NCBI RefSeq assembly: GCF_000382205.1
Contig: NZ_KB907786.1
Coordinates: 806,001-870,000, forward strand
Reading direction: 5' to 3'
Source of the DNA: Dyadobacter beijingensis DSM 21582
GTDB taxonomy: Bacteria; Bacteroidota; Bacteroidia; Cytophagales; Spirosomataceae
Length of the DNA stretch: 64,000 nt
The notes below the pieces were generated by a model. It ran no database searches and was not told the DNA's origin. It saw only the letters and a program-made list of their open reading frames with translations. This document shows positions 52,305-61,531 of the stretch, piece after piece. The position numbers and the translations under genes are program-made. Position 1 is the stretch's first letter. Each line of letters begins with the position of its first letter.

Positions 52305-53768
52305 CTATTCCGTATCCTTATAAACCCCAAATTCGCTGATGGCAATGCTTACAGGCGACTTGGTGATGCGGAGGCGGACTTTTTGCGAGGTAATGGGTAC
52401 ATCCAGCTTCGCGAGACGTTTTGCACCTACGCTGGTGCCTTTGTAGATTTCCTTCCATTCGTTGCCGATCCAGGCGTCTACCGCGAATTCTTCGATGCGC
52501 TGTCCGAGCTTGATGTACTCCTGCAAGCTGATCACATCGAAAATAACCGGCTGGTTCATCTCGATCACCACTTCCGGCGTTTTGAAATCGTCGTCGGTGG
52601 CCCAGTAGGTGTCTGGCTTGCCGTCGAGCAGGTTTTTGGCGCTGTAAATGGAGTTATAACCACGCACGTTCACGGCCTTCGACGAGGCGCGGGCAATGAG
52701 GTTGGTCGCGAAGGTGTTCCTGACGTGGTCGCCGAATGTTTTGAGGGCCGCCACGTCGTCGCTATGGAGCTGTCCGCGTGTGTCGGGCGCCAGGCCAAGG
52801 TCGAGGGCTGCGCCGCGTCCTACGCTTTTGAGGTAAAGGTCAAACAGCTTTTCAGGCGTTTTGGGCTTCTCGTTGGCATGGTAAAACCAGCCTTTGCGCA
52901 ACGGAACGTCGCATTCGGCCGGAATCCAGAACTTCCCGCCGCGGGTACCGCCCGGGTTCTCGGTCGCATTGGCCTGGCCCGGCACTGCTACATTCTGTCC
53001 CTCCGAAGGTTTCGGCGTGAGCGTGGCCCATGATGTCGGGTTTACGCTGCCGTCTTCGTTGCCTGCCCAGCGCACATCCCAGCCGATGTCGCTGAAAATG
53101 TTAGCATTCGGTTGCAGTTTGCGGGTGTAGTTGGTCCAGGTCGAATCCCATTGGTAATAGGTCGTGTTGTCGATCGAGCGTTTTTCGCGGGCGCCGCCGT
53201 AGTAGCCGTCGCCGCCATTCGCGCCATCGTGCCACGACATGAACAGGTCGCCGTAATTGGTATACAACTCCCGCAGCTGTTCACGATAGATCTTAATGTA
53301 TTCAGGCGTGCCGTATTTCGCATTGTTGCGGTCCCAGGGCGAGCAATACACCCCGAATTTGAGTCCATGCTTGCGCGCGGCGTCCGCCACCTCGCGTACG
53401 AGATCGCCTTTTCCTTCCCGGAAGGGGCTTTTGGTGATGTTATAGTCGGTGGTTTTGGTCGGCCAGAGGCAAAAGCCGTCGTGGTGCTTCGCTACGAGTA
53501 CGATACCGCGTAATCCGCCGGCTTTGGCGGCCTGCACGATCTGGTCGGCATTGAAATCGGACGGGTTGAAAGTCTTCGGATCGGCGTCTCCGTAGCCCCA
53601 TTCCTTGTTTTCGAAGGTGGTCGGGGTGAAGTGCATGATACCGTAAACTTCGGTTTCATGCCAGGCGATCTGGCGGGGTGCGGGCAGGGCTCCGTATGGT
53701 TTGGGAGGTGTTTGTGCAAAAGCGATCGACGCCGTCAGGCAGAGGAGACCGGTTATTTGTTTGATCAT
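52305..53768 (-). CDS. Alpha-L-fucosidase, GH29, with C-terminal F5/8-like domain
   Basis: A 487-residue secreted enzyme (signal ending AFAQ) that removes alpha-L-fucose from glycans. GH29 motifs: YGIMHFTPTTFENKEWGYG (42-60), VAKHHDGFCLW (92-102) and the likely nucleophile Asp181 in SWHDGANGG. Residues from about 350 (RASSKAVNVRGYNSIYSAKN onward) form a discoidin-like carbohydrate-binding domain. It lies last in the three-gene run with a second GH29 and glycosylasparaginase. Confidence 0.9.
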   Translation of the reverse strand: MIKQITGLLCLTASIAFAQTPPKPYGALPAPRQIAWHETEVYGIMHFTPTTFENKEWGYGDADPKTFNPSDFNADQIVQAAKAGGLRGIVLVAKHHDGFCLWPTKTTDYNITKSPFREGKGDLVREVADAARKHGLKFGVYCSPWDRNNAKYGTPEYIKIYREQLRELYTNYGDLFMSWHDGANGGDGYYGGAREKRSIDNTTYYQWDSTWTNYTRKLQPNANIFSDIGWDVRWAGNEDGSVNPTSWATLTPKPSEGQNVAVPGQANATENPGGTRGGKFWIPAECDVPLRKGWFYHANEKPKTPEKLFDLYLKSVGRGAALDLGLAPDTRGQLHSDDVAALKTFGDHVRNTFATNLIARASSKAVNVRGYNSIYSAKNLLDGKPDTYWATDDDFKTPEVVIEMNQPVIFDVISLQEYIKLGQRIEEFAVDAWIGNEWKEIYKGTSVGAKRLAKLDVPITSQKVRLRITKSPVSIAISEFGVYKDTE

Positions 53769-53922
53769 TTTGAAAAGGTGTTTCTGATGATACAGTCAGG
53801 GGTTATCGCGGTAGTGAGCAAATGAAAAGTGAAGATCGTTCTTTTAACAGAGTTCACAAATTTTTTGGCGATGTTCCTCACGTGTCACCATTGAATCGGT
53901 TGAATGTACTAGTGCCGAAAGC

Positions 53923-55344
53923 TTAATTAATCACAAACAAATAAGCCGGCTGCGTGCCTGTTTCTGCTACTGTTTTGGCCGGGAGCTCGATGGCGCCGTT
54001 CTTCACTTTCAATGCCTTTTTATTGCCTGCGAATGTAATTTTGGCTTTCGGAGCCAGGTCAAGGCCTTCCGGTTTTAAACTTGCGGGCAGCTTTTCGCCG
54101 TTTTCTGCGAGGTAGAAGGCATAGGTGGTATTGCCCTTTTTGGTGTAAGCCCATTTGCCTGCGCGGTAGGGCGCCTGCGGTTTGGTATCGTAAATGCCGA
54201 TGCCATTGACATTCATCCACTTACCCATTTCTTCCAGCCGCGTGTAGGCCTCTTCGTGCCATTCGCCGTCGGGGCCGGGAGCTACGTTCAGGAGCAGGTT
54301 ACCGCCTTTGGCAACGATATCCACCAAAGTATGCACCAGTTTCTGGGTCGATTTGAAGTTCTCTTTCGGGATATACGACCACGAGTCGCCCATCGTCATG
54401 CAGGATTCCCAGGGGATCGACATATAATGATCCGGGATCGATTGCTCCGGCGTTACGTAGTTCTCAAACTCGCCGGTAACGGTGCGGTCCACCACGAGCA
54501 GGCCCGGCTGGTGCGAGCGGGCCATTTTGGCAATGCGCGCCATGTCGATATCCTGGTCGTACGGTATTGTTTTCTGCCAGCTGATCGTCGTATCGATCGT
54601 GCTGGCGGGGCGTACCCAGCCGCCGTCGAGCCAGAGAATGTCCACCGAGCCATAGTCCGACATCAGTTCCTCGATCTGGTTGTAAGTGAAGTCTTTAAAT
54701 TTGTTCCAAAGCTCCGGGCGCTTTTTGGGGTCATACGACACGTTGCGGTCCTTCGGCGGGAAGTACGGCCACCAGTAGGATTCCGTATGCCAGTCGGGTT
54801 TCGAGAAATAGGTGCCGGTCATGAAGCCCTGGTTGCGGAATGCGGCCAGCACTTCCTTGGTCACGTTCGCCTTCGGATTGCTTTTGAATGGCGTGTTGGT
54901 GATCTTGTAATCAGTGTATTTCGAGTCGAACATCGAGAACCCATCGTGGTGCTTCGTCGTGAAAACGACATATTTCATACCCGCACCTTTCGCCGCCGCT
55001 GCCCAGCGCTCGGGGTTGAATTTGACAGGATTAAATTCCTTCGCAATATCCTCGTACGCCTTTTTGTACTCGTACCAGTCGTGCGAATGCGGGCCGCGGC
55101 GTTCGCACCAGCCCTCGTCTTCCGGGCAGAGCGACCATGATTCCACGATTCCCCATTGGCTGTACGTGCCCCAGTGCATCAGTAACCCGAATTTGATATC
55201 CTGCCACTTGGCCAGCTTTTGCTGCACCAGCGGGTCGGTGGGTGCTACATATTTGGAATGGTTTTGCTCCGAATGCTGCTGCGCATATGCCCCGGATGCA
55301 AAGAGCAGCCCGGCGAGCAGCATAGCTGTCGATCTGAGATTCAT
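53923..55344 (-). CDS. Alpha-L-fucosidase, GH29
   Basis: A 473-residue secreted enzyme (signal ending GAYAQ). GH29 landmarks: FGLLMHWGTYSQWGIVESW (52-70), VFTTKHHDGFSMFDSKYTDY (127-146) and the nucleophile Asp240 in DILWLDGGW. It keeps the longer active-site loops of classical alpha-fucosidases and has no added C-terminal binding domain, unlike the downstream enzyme. Two GH29 enzymes with different lengths suggest different fucosyl linkages, such as core versus antennary fucose. Confidence 0.93.
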   Translation of the reverse strand: MNLRSTAMLLAGLLFASGAYAQQHSEQNHSKYVAPTDPLVQQKLAKWQDIKFGLLMHWGTYSQWGIVESWSLCPEDEGWCERRGPHSHDWYEYKKAYEDIAKEFNPVKFNPERWAAAAKGAGMKYVVFTTKHHDGFSMFDSKYTDYKITNTPFKSNPKANVTKEVLAAFRNQGFMTGTYFSKPDWHTESYWWPYFPPKDRNVSYDPKKRPELWNKFKDFTYNQIEELMSDYGSVDILWLDGGWVRPASTIDTTISWQKTIPYDQDIDMARIAKMARSHQPGLLVVDRTVTGEFENYVTPEQSIPDHYMSIPWESCMTMGDSWSYIPKENFKSTQKLVHTLVDIVAKGGNLLLNVAPGPDGEWHEEAYTRLEEMGKWMNVNGIGIYDTKPQAPYRAGKWAYTKKGNTTYAFYLAENGEKLPASLKPEGLDLAPKAKITFAGNKKALKVKNGAIELPAKTVAETGTQPAYLFVIN

Positions 55345-55386
55345 TGGATAGGTTAAGTGGTTAATTAAATACTGTTTCGAAACGGG

Positions 55387-56415
55387 TTATGCAAAATGGC
55401 TTTTGGAATCGATCACCTTGCCTTTACCGTCTTTGGAAGTAATGGTGTACATAAAGCCGGGCTGCACCGAATAAGCGCCTACCTCGCCCTGCTTGTTGAT
55501 GGCCAGGAAGCCGACCTGAAACGTCCTGGCACGTTCGGGATCACGCTTCACAATGCGCTCGACGGCCTTTTTACAGGCTTCTTCCGGCGTGGCGCCATTC
55601 CGCATGAATTCGACAACGAGGTGCGTTCCGTTCACGCGGATCACCTCTTCGCCCTGGCCCGAAGATGTGGCTGCCCCGACCTCATTGTCGACGAACAACC
55701 CGGCCCCGATAATGGGCGAGTCGCCGACGCGGCCGCGCATTTTGAACCCCATTCCGCTCGTGGTGCACATGCCCGAAAGGTCGCCTTTGGCGTCCAGTGC
55801 GAGGGTCCCCATCGTGTCGTGGTTGAACGAGCCGTCGTCGAGGCGGGCAGGGGCGAATGGCCCGTGGCCTTTGGATTGCTTATGTTCTATGTTGATAACA
55901 GGCTTGTATTCGGCCTTTTTCAGCCATTTTTTATATTCTTTCTCCGCATCGGGCGACAGTTTTTCTGATTCCAGTTTGAAGCCGTTCGCTAATGCAAACT
56001 GCTGTGCACCGGCGCCTGCCAGGAATACGTGCGGGGTTTCTTCCATGATTTTCCGGGCTACCGACACCGGGTGTTTGATCCTTTCGAGAAACGCCACGGC
56101 GCCGCAATTGGACTTTTCATCCATAATGCAGGCATCGAGCGTGACATGGCCGTCGCGGTCGGGATTGCCGCCCAGGCCTACGCAGCAGTTGATGTCGTTT
56201 TCAATGGCAATCGCCGCCTGCTCAACGGCGTCGAGCGCCCTGCCGCCTTTTTCCAGCACCGGCCATGCTGCCGCATTGGAAATCTGCCCACTATCCCAGG
56301 TCGAAATCACGATGGGGCCCTGGGCGACTTTCGGCTTGGCGAATAGCTGGTTGACGCGCGTGAATGGGAGGGCGAAGGCCGACAGGCGCAGGAAGGAACG
56401 GCGGTTGGTGTTCAT
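55387..56415 (-). CDS. N4-(beta-N-acetylglucosaminyl)-L-asparaginase (glycosylasparaginase)
   Basis: Cuts the GlcNAc-asparagine bond of N-glycans after the peptide is removed. From ATG 56415 the 342-residue protein begins with a Tat-like signal NRRSFLRLSAFALPF; the longer in-frame start at 56604 adds 63 unlikely residues. It is an Ntn hydrolase that self-cleaves before Thr201 in NHDTMGTLALD; the substrate loop RVGDSPIIGAGLFVDNEVGA follows. It is first in the minus-strand operon with two fucosidases, which supports N-glycan catabolism. Confidence 0.92.
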   Translation of the reverse strand: MNTNRRSFLRLSAFALPFTRVNQLFAKPKVAQGPIVISTWDSGQISNAAAWPVLEKGGRALDAVEQAAIAIENDINCCVGLGGNPDRDGHVTLDACIMDEKSNCGAVAFLERIKHPVSVARKIMEETPHVFLAGAGAQQFALANGFKLESEKLSPDAEKEYKKWLKKAEYKPVINIEHKQSKGHGPFAPARLDDGSFNHDTMGTLALDAKGDLSGMCTTSGMGFKMRGRVGDSPIIGAGLFVDNEVGAATSSGQGEEVIRVNGTHLVVEFMRNGATPEEACKKAVERIVKRDPERARTFQVGFLAINKQGEVGAYSVQPGFMYTITSKDGKGKVIDSKSHFA

Positions 56416-56721
56416 GGTGTCCGGGTGAGTGGTGGGCGAAAGGAATAGATCTTTTGTAAAATTTTGAAAATATCTCCGTGGGTTATTTAAAATTTTTTCA
56501 AATATACATTCCTCGGAATTTGTGATCAATGAAAATATGAAATTTCGTACGATGTGTTCGGTGAAGTGCCTAGTTTTGAAATATTTGTAAAAAGATAAGG
56601 GCAATAGCGGGGCGCATTTACCTTTGTGACACTTACTAATTTTTTCATTCTGATAACGCGTCGTTTCTGATTAAATGGCAACCTTTGGCTACTTGTTTCA
56701 GAAAAACGAAGAACATACACC
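56416..56721. other. Divergent intergenic region with a candidate promoter
   Basis: About 305 bp between the glycosylasparaginase gene and the plus-strand glycosyltransferase-like gene. It is AT-rich with no gene. TACCTTTG at 56619-56626 matches TAnnTTTG for the plus-strand gene, but no well-placed -33 TTG is seen. Confidence 0.4.
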
Positions 56722-57612
56722 ATGACGATACCTCCCAAGGCTTGTGTGGATGTGGCGATCAATGCTTATGGCAAGCCGTACCAGACGGCCATGACGCTGC
56801 TGACGCTCATGAAGCATTCGCACCAATGGATCAACAAGATCTATTTCGTAGAAGAGGCCAAACAGCCGGAGCCGCCCAATTTCCAGTTTATTTTCGACCA
56901 TTTCGGGGACAAGATCGTATACTACAAGCCCAATGTGTGGTTGTGGACTAAAAATGTCAAGTTCGATTTCCTGCTGAATTTCAAGCGGTACCGCCACGCG
57001 GTGCGCTATCAATATGCGTGGGAGAAGTCCGACCAGCGCTACCTGCTCGTGATCCATAACGATGTGTATTTCAAAGGCGACCTCGTGGGAGAGTATGTCA
57101 ATGGCATCGGGTCGGCGTCGGGCATCGGGCGGATCGGGCAATGCTGGGTATGCCCCGCGATGACAGCCGGCCTGTGCGGCCCCGAGAAATATACCGAATA
57201 CAAGCCGGGCTACGAAGAGGTGATGCAGCTCGCGGCCACCTACCCGCAGGCGCGTACGGGCGAGTACAAGCTCGTCGTCGATCCGGCGGCGCCCTGGCCG
57301 TTGCCGGAATGCCGTTTGAATGAATATGTGGCCATGATCGACCTCGAAAAGACCCGCAATGACACCACGCCGGTGGGCAAAGGCACGGCGTTCGGTTCGT
57401 ACGACCGGCTCGATGTGGGCGTAAAATGGTTTGCCGATATGAACAACATGGGCCATACCTTCAAGCATTTCGATTACGATCCTTATGCGATCCACAGCTG
57501 GATCAGCTTGCAGAATGCGGGGCATAATGCATTGTTCAACAAGGATTTATACCGGTATGAAGAGTCGGTTGCCTTGCAGCAGCTGAAAGACGAGTTCGGC
57601 GTTCAACCCTGA
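56722..57612 (+). CDS. Glycosyltransferase-like protein, unrecognised family
   Basis: A 296-residue soluble protein. The start CVDVAINAYGKPYQTAMTLLTLM looks like a nucleotide-sugar-binding Rossmann strand, and YLLVIHNDVYFKGD (107-120) carries an HND triplet in place of a DxD metal motif. It is aromatic- and Cys-rich (QCWVCPAMTAGLCGP). I cannot assign a GT family. It lies 13 bp upstream of an ABC ATPase gene and is probably co-transcribed with it. Confidence 0.5.
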   Translation: MTIPPKACVDVAINAYGKPYQTAMTLLTLMKHSHQWINKIYFVEEAKQPEPPNFQFIFDHFGDKIVYYKPNVWLWTKNVKFDFLLNFKRYRHAVRYQYAWEKSDQRYLLVIHNDVYFKGDLVGEYVNGIGSASGIGRIGQCWVCPAMTAGLCGPEKYTEYKPGYEEVMQLAATYPQARTGEYKLVVDPAAPWPLPECRLNEYVAMIDLEKTRNDTTPVGKGTAFGSYDRLDVGVKWFADMNNMGHTFKHFDYDPYAIHSWISLQNAGHNALFNKDLYRYEESVALQQLKDEFGVQP

Positions 57613-57625
57613 TATTGCCTGTCAT

Positions 57626-58264
57626 ATGGTGCTGGAAATCAGTCAGCTCAGTCAGCGTTACGGCGACCGCGAGATCCTGTCGATCCCCTCTTTCGCCATT
57701 GAGAAAGGCATTTACTGGGTCCAGGGTGAAAACGGGGCCGGTAAGTCGACGCTTTTCCGCACATTGGCAGGCATGCTGCCTTTTGAAGGAACGGTGCTGC
57801 TCGACGGCCAATATGATCTGAAAAAACACCCCGTCGAGTACCGGCTGCGCCTGAACCTGGGCGAAGCGGAACCGCTCTATCCTTCCTTCCTGACACCGGC
57901 CGACCTGATCGCCTTCGTAGCGGAAGCGCAGCAAGCACCCGCGGCGCAAGCCGAAATGCTGATCCAGGCGTTCGGCATTAACTATTTGGAAAACCCGTTC
58001 GGCAGCTGTTCGAGCGGGATGGTGAAGAAAGTATCGCTGCTGCTGGCGTTTTTGGGAAACCCTTCGCTCATTATCCTTGACGAGCCGCTCATTACCATCG
58101 ACCGCGGGGCGCGTGAGGTGCTTTTTGGACTAATCAAAGATTATCACCGGAAGGGCGTCACGTTTCTGTTGTCGTCACACCAGCTTTTCGAACAGGAAGG
58201 GCTGCACGTTTCGCAAAGTTTCCGCTTGAAGGATAAGACCCTCATTGCCGCCGATGCACTATGA
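57626..58264 (+). CDS. ABC transporter ATP-binding protein
   Basis: A 212-residue ATPase with Walker A GENGAGKST (34-42), signature region CSSGMVKK (128-135, non-canonical in place of LSGGQ), Walker B SLIILDEP (147-154) and the switch His in LLSSHQLF. It energises the membrane protein encoded next (ATGA overlap), probably as an ABC-2-like exporter. Substrate unknown. Confidence 0.88.
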   Translation: MVLEISQLSQRYGDREILSIPSFAIEKGIYWVQGENGAGKSTLFRTLAGMLPFEGTVLLDGQYDLKKHPVEYRLRLNLGEAEPLYPSFLTPADLIAFVAEAQQAPAAQAEMLIQAFGINYLENPFGSCSSGMVKKVSLLLAFLGNPSLIILDEPLITIDRGAREVLFGLIKDYHRKGVTFLLSSHQLFEQEGLHVSQSFRLKDKTLIAADAL

Positions 58265-59331
58265 AAATGCTGCTGATTTCCACCGTTTCGGCATTTTTCC
58301 GGCAACGTGCCGGTACATTTCTCGTTTTGCTCGGACTGCTTTTTGGGTTTCTGAGCGCCAATGAGCACCATGCATTCGCCGTCTTTTTCCTGACGGGCAC
58401 CTACGGAATGCTTACGCTGTTCGGCCTCTGGCTCATTTATACCGTGGTATGCGTCCAGTTTCTGATCAATACCTGGAAACTGCCGGAATACACCTTCATC
58501 TTTCATGCACGCACCTGGGGCACGGGTACGCGCCTGAGGCGCTTTGCAGGCCAGGCGACCGGGTTTTTACAGCCGATACTTTATTATGGCGCTTACCTGC
58601 TCATTGTAGCCATCCAGGATAAGCTGTTGGGCAGGTTGTGGCCGGTCATTCCTTTTTACCTGATACTAATTTTTCTATTGACCGCAATGGCCGAATGGCG
58701 CATCCGAACGCCGGTTTTGTATGTGCCCGTCAAGGGAAACAGCGTCGTCCGCTGGCCATTCAGGCGACCGCATTCGTGGCTTTTCTGGTCGGTGGAATGG
58801 CTGCTCCGCGAGCGGGGCATTACATTGCTGGTGGGAAAACTGGGTACCATGCTCGCCGCTGCCGGGACGATGCTTTATTATAGCACGGGTGAATACGACA
58901 TCCGGATGCCCGCCGTGGGCATGTCGCTGGCCTATCTGCTGAATGTGGGCCTGTCTTACGAATTGTACCGGTGGGAAGCCGAGGTGTGGCTCTGGGGCCG
59001 ATCGCTGCCGGTACCGGTGATCATCCGGTGGGGCAGAATGGTGGCAGTGCATATGCTGCTGCTCCTGCCCGAAACGCTCGTCGTTTTGCGAAGCGGCGCA
59101 TTGAGCATAATAGAAATAGTCCAGCTGTACACGCTCGGGCTGGCGTGCCTTATCATGACGCACCTGTATTTTTACAAAAAAGCGGGATTGCCGGAAAATG
59201 CCATGCAGGTGCTGCTATTCGGGTTTGTAGGGCTTACCTTATTGATTTTATACAAGATACCCATTCTCCTGATCGCGATTGCGGGACTGCTGTTTTCGGC
59301 GTATGCATTTCAGAAATGGTGCAAAATATGA
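58261..59331 (+). CDS. ABC transporter membrane subunit (putative)
   Basis: A 356-residue membrane protein with about nine or ten hydrophobic helices and no soluble domain. It overlaps the ABC ATPase gene by 4 bp, which makes it the likely permease partner. I see no family motif. The size and helix spacing fit ABC-2-like exporters. With the glycosyltransferase-like gene it forms a three-gene operon that may export or process a surface glycan or a small molecule. Confidence 0.65.
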   Translation: MKMLLISTVSAFFRQRAGTFLVLLGLLFGFLSANEHHAFAVFFLTGTYGMLTLFGLWLIYTVVCVQFLINTWKLPEYTFIFHARTWGTGTRLRRFAGQATGFLQPILYYGAYLLIVAIQDKLLGRLWPVIPFYLILIFLLTAMAEWRIRTPVLYVPVKGNSVVRWPFRRPHSWLFWSVEWLLRERGITLLVGKLGTMLAAAGTMLYYSTGEYDIRMPAVGMSLAYLLNVGLSYELYRWEAEVWLWGRSLPVPVIIRWGRMVAVHMLLLLPETLVVLRSGALSIIEIVQLYTLGLACLIMTHLYFYKKAGLPENAMQVLLFGFVGLTLLILYKIPILLIAIAGLLFSAYAFQKWCKI

Positions 59332-59355
59332 AGCCGGGCTGCGATTCCCGGCTTC
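59330..59355. terminator. Hairpin between convergent genes
   Basis: GAAGCCGGG (59330-59338) and CCCGGCTTC (59347-59355) form a perfect 9-bp stem overlapping the stop codon of the membrane subunit gene. On the minus strand it is followed by ATATTTTG, so it probably ends the SDR transcript; the plus-strand side lacks a T run. Confidence 0.55.
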
Positions 59356-59367
59356 ATGGCCGGTTGA

Positions 59368-60078
59368 CTAGCGGGGCGTCGTAGGCCGCACCTCGATTTT
59401 GCTCGGCAATGTCCGGGCAGGCATTTTAATCAGGTCCGATACGATCTGGCCGATATCTTCCGGCTGGATTTTCCAGGCATCTTTTTCAGACGGCTGATGG
59501 TCGTTGAATTCCGTCGCAACGGAACCCGGCATGATCGTAGTCACTTTCACACCTGCATTGCGCACATCGAGCATCATAGCCTGTGAAAAGCCCACCAAAC
59601 CGAATTTGCTGGCATTGTAGGCTGTACCGCCTGCGAAGAAATTGGTGCCGGCGAGGCTCGCGATATTGATAAAGTAGCCCTGCGTTTCGGTCAGCGCCGC
59701 GATAGAAGCCTTGGCACTGAAAAACACGCCGGTCAGGTTAATGTCGATCGTTTCTTTCCAGATTTCGGGCGTCAGCTCCTGGATCGGTGCGAAATGTCCT
59801 ACGCCTGCGTTGGCGATGAAATAATCGAGGCGTCCCCATTGGTCGAGCACGGTTTGCACCGCTTTTTCCTGGGAAGCGAGGTCGCGCACATCGGAGGCGA
59901 TACCGAGGGCGTAACCGTCTTTGATCTTGTTCAGGGCCGCGGCGGCCTGGCTTGCATTACTTTCGGAGCGGCTGGTGATCGCCACGCGGATGCCGTCGCG
60001 GATGAGCGCTTCGGCGATACCGTAGCCGATGCCTTTGGAACCGCCGGTGATCAGGGCCGTTTTTGTGATTTCTGCCAT
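59368..60078 (-). CDS. Short-chain dehydrogenase/reductase (3-ketoacyl-ACP reductase-like)
   Basis: A 236-residue cytoplasmic NAD(P)H oxidoreductase. Cofactor motif TGGSKGIG (11-18), NAG at 90-92 and catalytic Ser141, Tyr154 and Lys158 in AYNASKFG. It resembles FabG-like SDRs, but the true FabG-type gene lies at 60711-61457, so this one may act on another carbonyl substrate. It lies 46 bp downstream of the YiaA/B-type gene. Confidence 0.85.
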   Translation of the reverse strand: MAEITKTALITGGSKGIGYGIAEALIRDGIRVAITSRSESNASQAAAALNKIKDGYALGIASDVRDLASQEKAVQTVLDQWGRLDYFIANAGVGHFAPIQELTPEIWKETIDINLTGVFFSAKASIAALTETQGYFINIASLAGTNFFAGGTAYNASKFGLVGFSQAMMLDVRNAGVKVTTIMPGSVATEFNDHQPSEKDAWKIQPEDIGQIVSDLIKMPARTLPSKIEVRPTTPR

Positions 60079-60124
60079 TACTTGTTATTTGGTTTCAAAA
60101 AACATTCGTAACGGCTTAACAGCG

Positions 60125-60559
60125 TCAATGATCAGAAGGTTTGGAAAATGAGCTGCCGGTTTCGAAAATCTGCATGTCGCGGGTGTTTTTCTGCACCGCT
60201 ATCGCACCGAAAATGCCTAGCAGATAGGCGAATGCGTAAAATCCTTTTTCGCTTGGTAATAATGTCGCATTCCACAGCCCGACCACGAGCAGCACAATGG
60301 CCAGTATCGTCGAAAACCAGCTGATACCGTAATAAATGGCGGTTACCGGAATGCCTTCCAGCCGGTCGCGGACGCTCTTTTGCACGGATACCGCGGCGAA
60401 GAGGCCGTACATTAATACCGTAAAGTAGTAGCCCTTTTCGCTCAGCAGCATTTCCGACCGCCACAAGCCGATGATGAAGCCGGCCATTCCCACACCCAAT
60501 GCGATCCACGACGCGGCAATGAAGGCTCCCGAGGTTTTCTGGGCATTTGCAGTACTCAT
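60125..60559 (-). CDS. YiaA/YiaB two-helix-domain inner-membrane protein
   Basis: A 144-residue protein with two tandem copies of a two-helix unit: WIALGVGMAGFIIGLWRSEMLLSEKGYYF and, from about residue 80, WFSTILAIVLLVVGLWNATLLPSEKGFYAF. The GLW...LxSEKG(Y/F)Y core is repeated in each half, the signature of the YiaA/B family. Function unknown. Read with the SDR gene downstream. Confidence 0.85.
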   Translation of the reverse strand: MSTANAQKTSGAFIAASWIALGVGMAGFIIGLWRSEMLLSEKGYYFTVLMYGLFAAVSVQKSVRDRLEGIPVTAIYYGISWFSTILAIVLLVVGLWNATLLPSEKGFYAFAYLLGIFGAIAVQKNTRDMQIFETGSSFSKPSDH

Positions 60560-60642
60560 GATAGTGTTTGTTTAATGTTGGAGAAAGGTATTTTTACCTG
60601 AATATTACATCATTTTAAGGTAAAGTACCATACTCCGTTTAT

Positions 60643-60673
60643 TTGCCGGTCTCTGCCCAATATCCTATTTTTG
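60643..60673 (+). promoter_or_regulatory. Candidate fabG promoter
   Basis: TTG at 60643-60645 and TATTTTTG (TAnnTTTG) at 60666-60673 are spaced by 20 bp, as in Bacteroidota -33/-7 promoters. The -7 box lies 38 bp before the ATG at 60711. Confidence 0.55.
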
Positions 60674-60710
60674 CCGGCAGTATACATTTTGACAGATTCT
60701 AATCCTATTT

Positions 60711-61457
60711 ATGAAGTTAGTAGCAAATAAAGTTGCATTGGTAACAGGGGCTTCGCGGGGTATCGGACGTTCGATCGCGTTGCGCCTGGCTCAGGAAGGT
60801 GCTGATGTCGCATTTACATACCTGTCCAGCGTTGAAAAAGGCGAAGCACTGGCCAAAGAACTGGAATCCTACGGCGTTAAAGCCAAAGGTTACCGTTCGG
60901 ATGCTTCTGATTTTCAGGCCGCGGACCAGCTCGTGACCGACGTGATCGCCGATTTCGGCAAGCTCGACGTGCTCATTAACAATGCCGGCGTCACCCGCGA
61001 CGGCCTGCTCATGCGTATGAGCGAGGAGCAATGGGACACGGTGATCAATATCAACCTGAAATCGGTTTTCAACCTGACCAAAGCCGCTACGAAATCCATG
61101 ATCCGCGCCAAAAGCGGGTCGATCATCAATATTACATCGGTAGTGGGTATACGCGGTAATGCGGGGCAATCGAATTACGCTGCTTCGAAATCCGGTATTA
61201 TCGGCTTTACCAAATCTATCGCTTTGGAACTGGGTTCGAGAAATATCCGCTCCAATGCCGTTGCCCCCGGTTTTATCGAAACTGAAATGACCGACGCGGT
61301 AGACGCCAAAGCGGTGGAAGACTGGAAACAATCTATCCCGATGAAGCGAGGCGGACAGCCTGAGGACGTGGCAAATGCCTGCGTATTCCTCGCTTCGGAT
61401 ATGTCGAGCTACATCACCGGCCAGGTAATCCAGGTGGACGGTGGTATGTTAACATAG
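60711..61457 (+). CDS. fabG: 3-oxoacyl-[ACP] reductase
   Basis: A 248-residue NADPH-dependent SDR that reduces 3-ketoacyl-ACP in fatty acid synthesis. Motifs: TGASRGIG (12-19), NNAGVTRDGLLMRM (90-103) and Ser143, Tyr156 and Lys160 in NYAASKSG; the C-terminus ITGQVIQVDGGMLT is classical FabG. It has its own promoter candidate upstream and is followed by the VWA gene. Confidence 0.93.
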   Translation: MKLVANKVALVTGASRGIGRSIALRLAQEGADVAFTYLSSVEKGEALAKELESYGVKAKGYRSDASDFQAADQLVTDVIADFGKLDVLINNAGVTRDGLLMRMSEEQWDTVININLKSVFNLTKAATKSMIRAKSGSIINITSVVGIRGNAGQSNYAASKSGIIGFTKSIALELGSRNIRSNAVAPGFIETEMTDAVDAKAVEDWKQSIPMKRGGQPEDVANACVFLASDMSSYITGQVIQVDGGMLT

Positions 61458-61531
61458 CGTCTTTCTTCGTTAGTGAATAGCTGGCGGTTTCGTTGTATAT
61501 TGTAACGTCGCCAGCTATTGCATCCCAACTC

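Noticed and set aside
56416..56604. Longer start for glycosylasparaginase
   Set aside because: The extra 63 codons are AT-rich and non-homologous, and ATG 56415 begins a Tat-like signal peptide.
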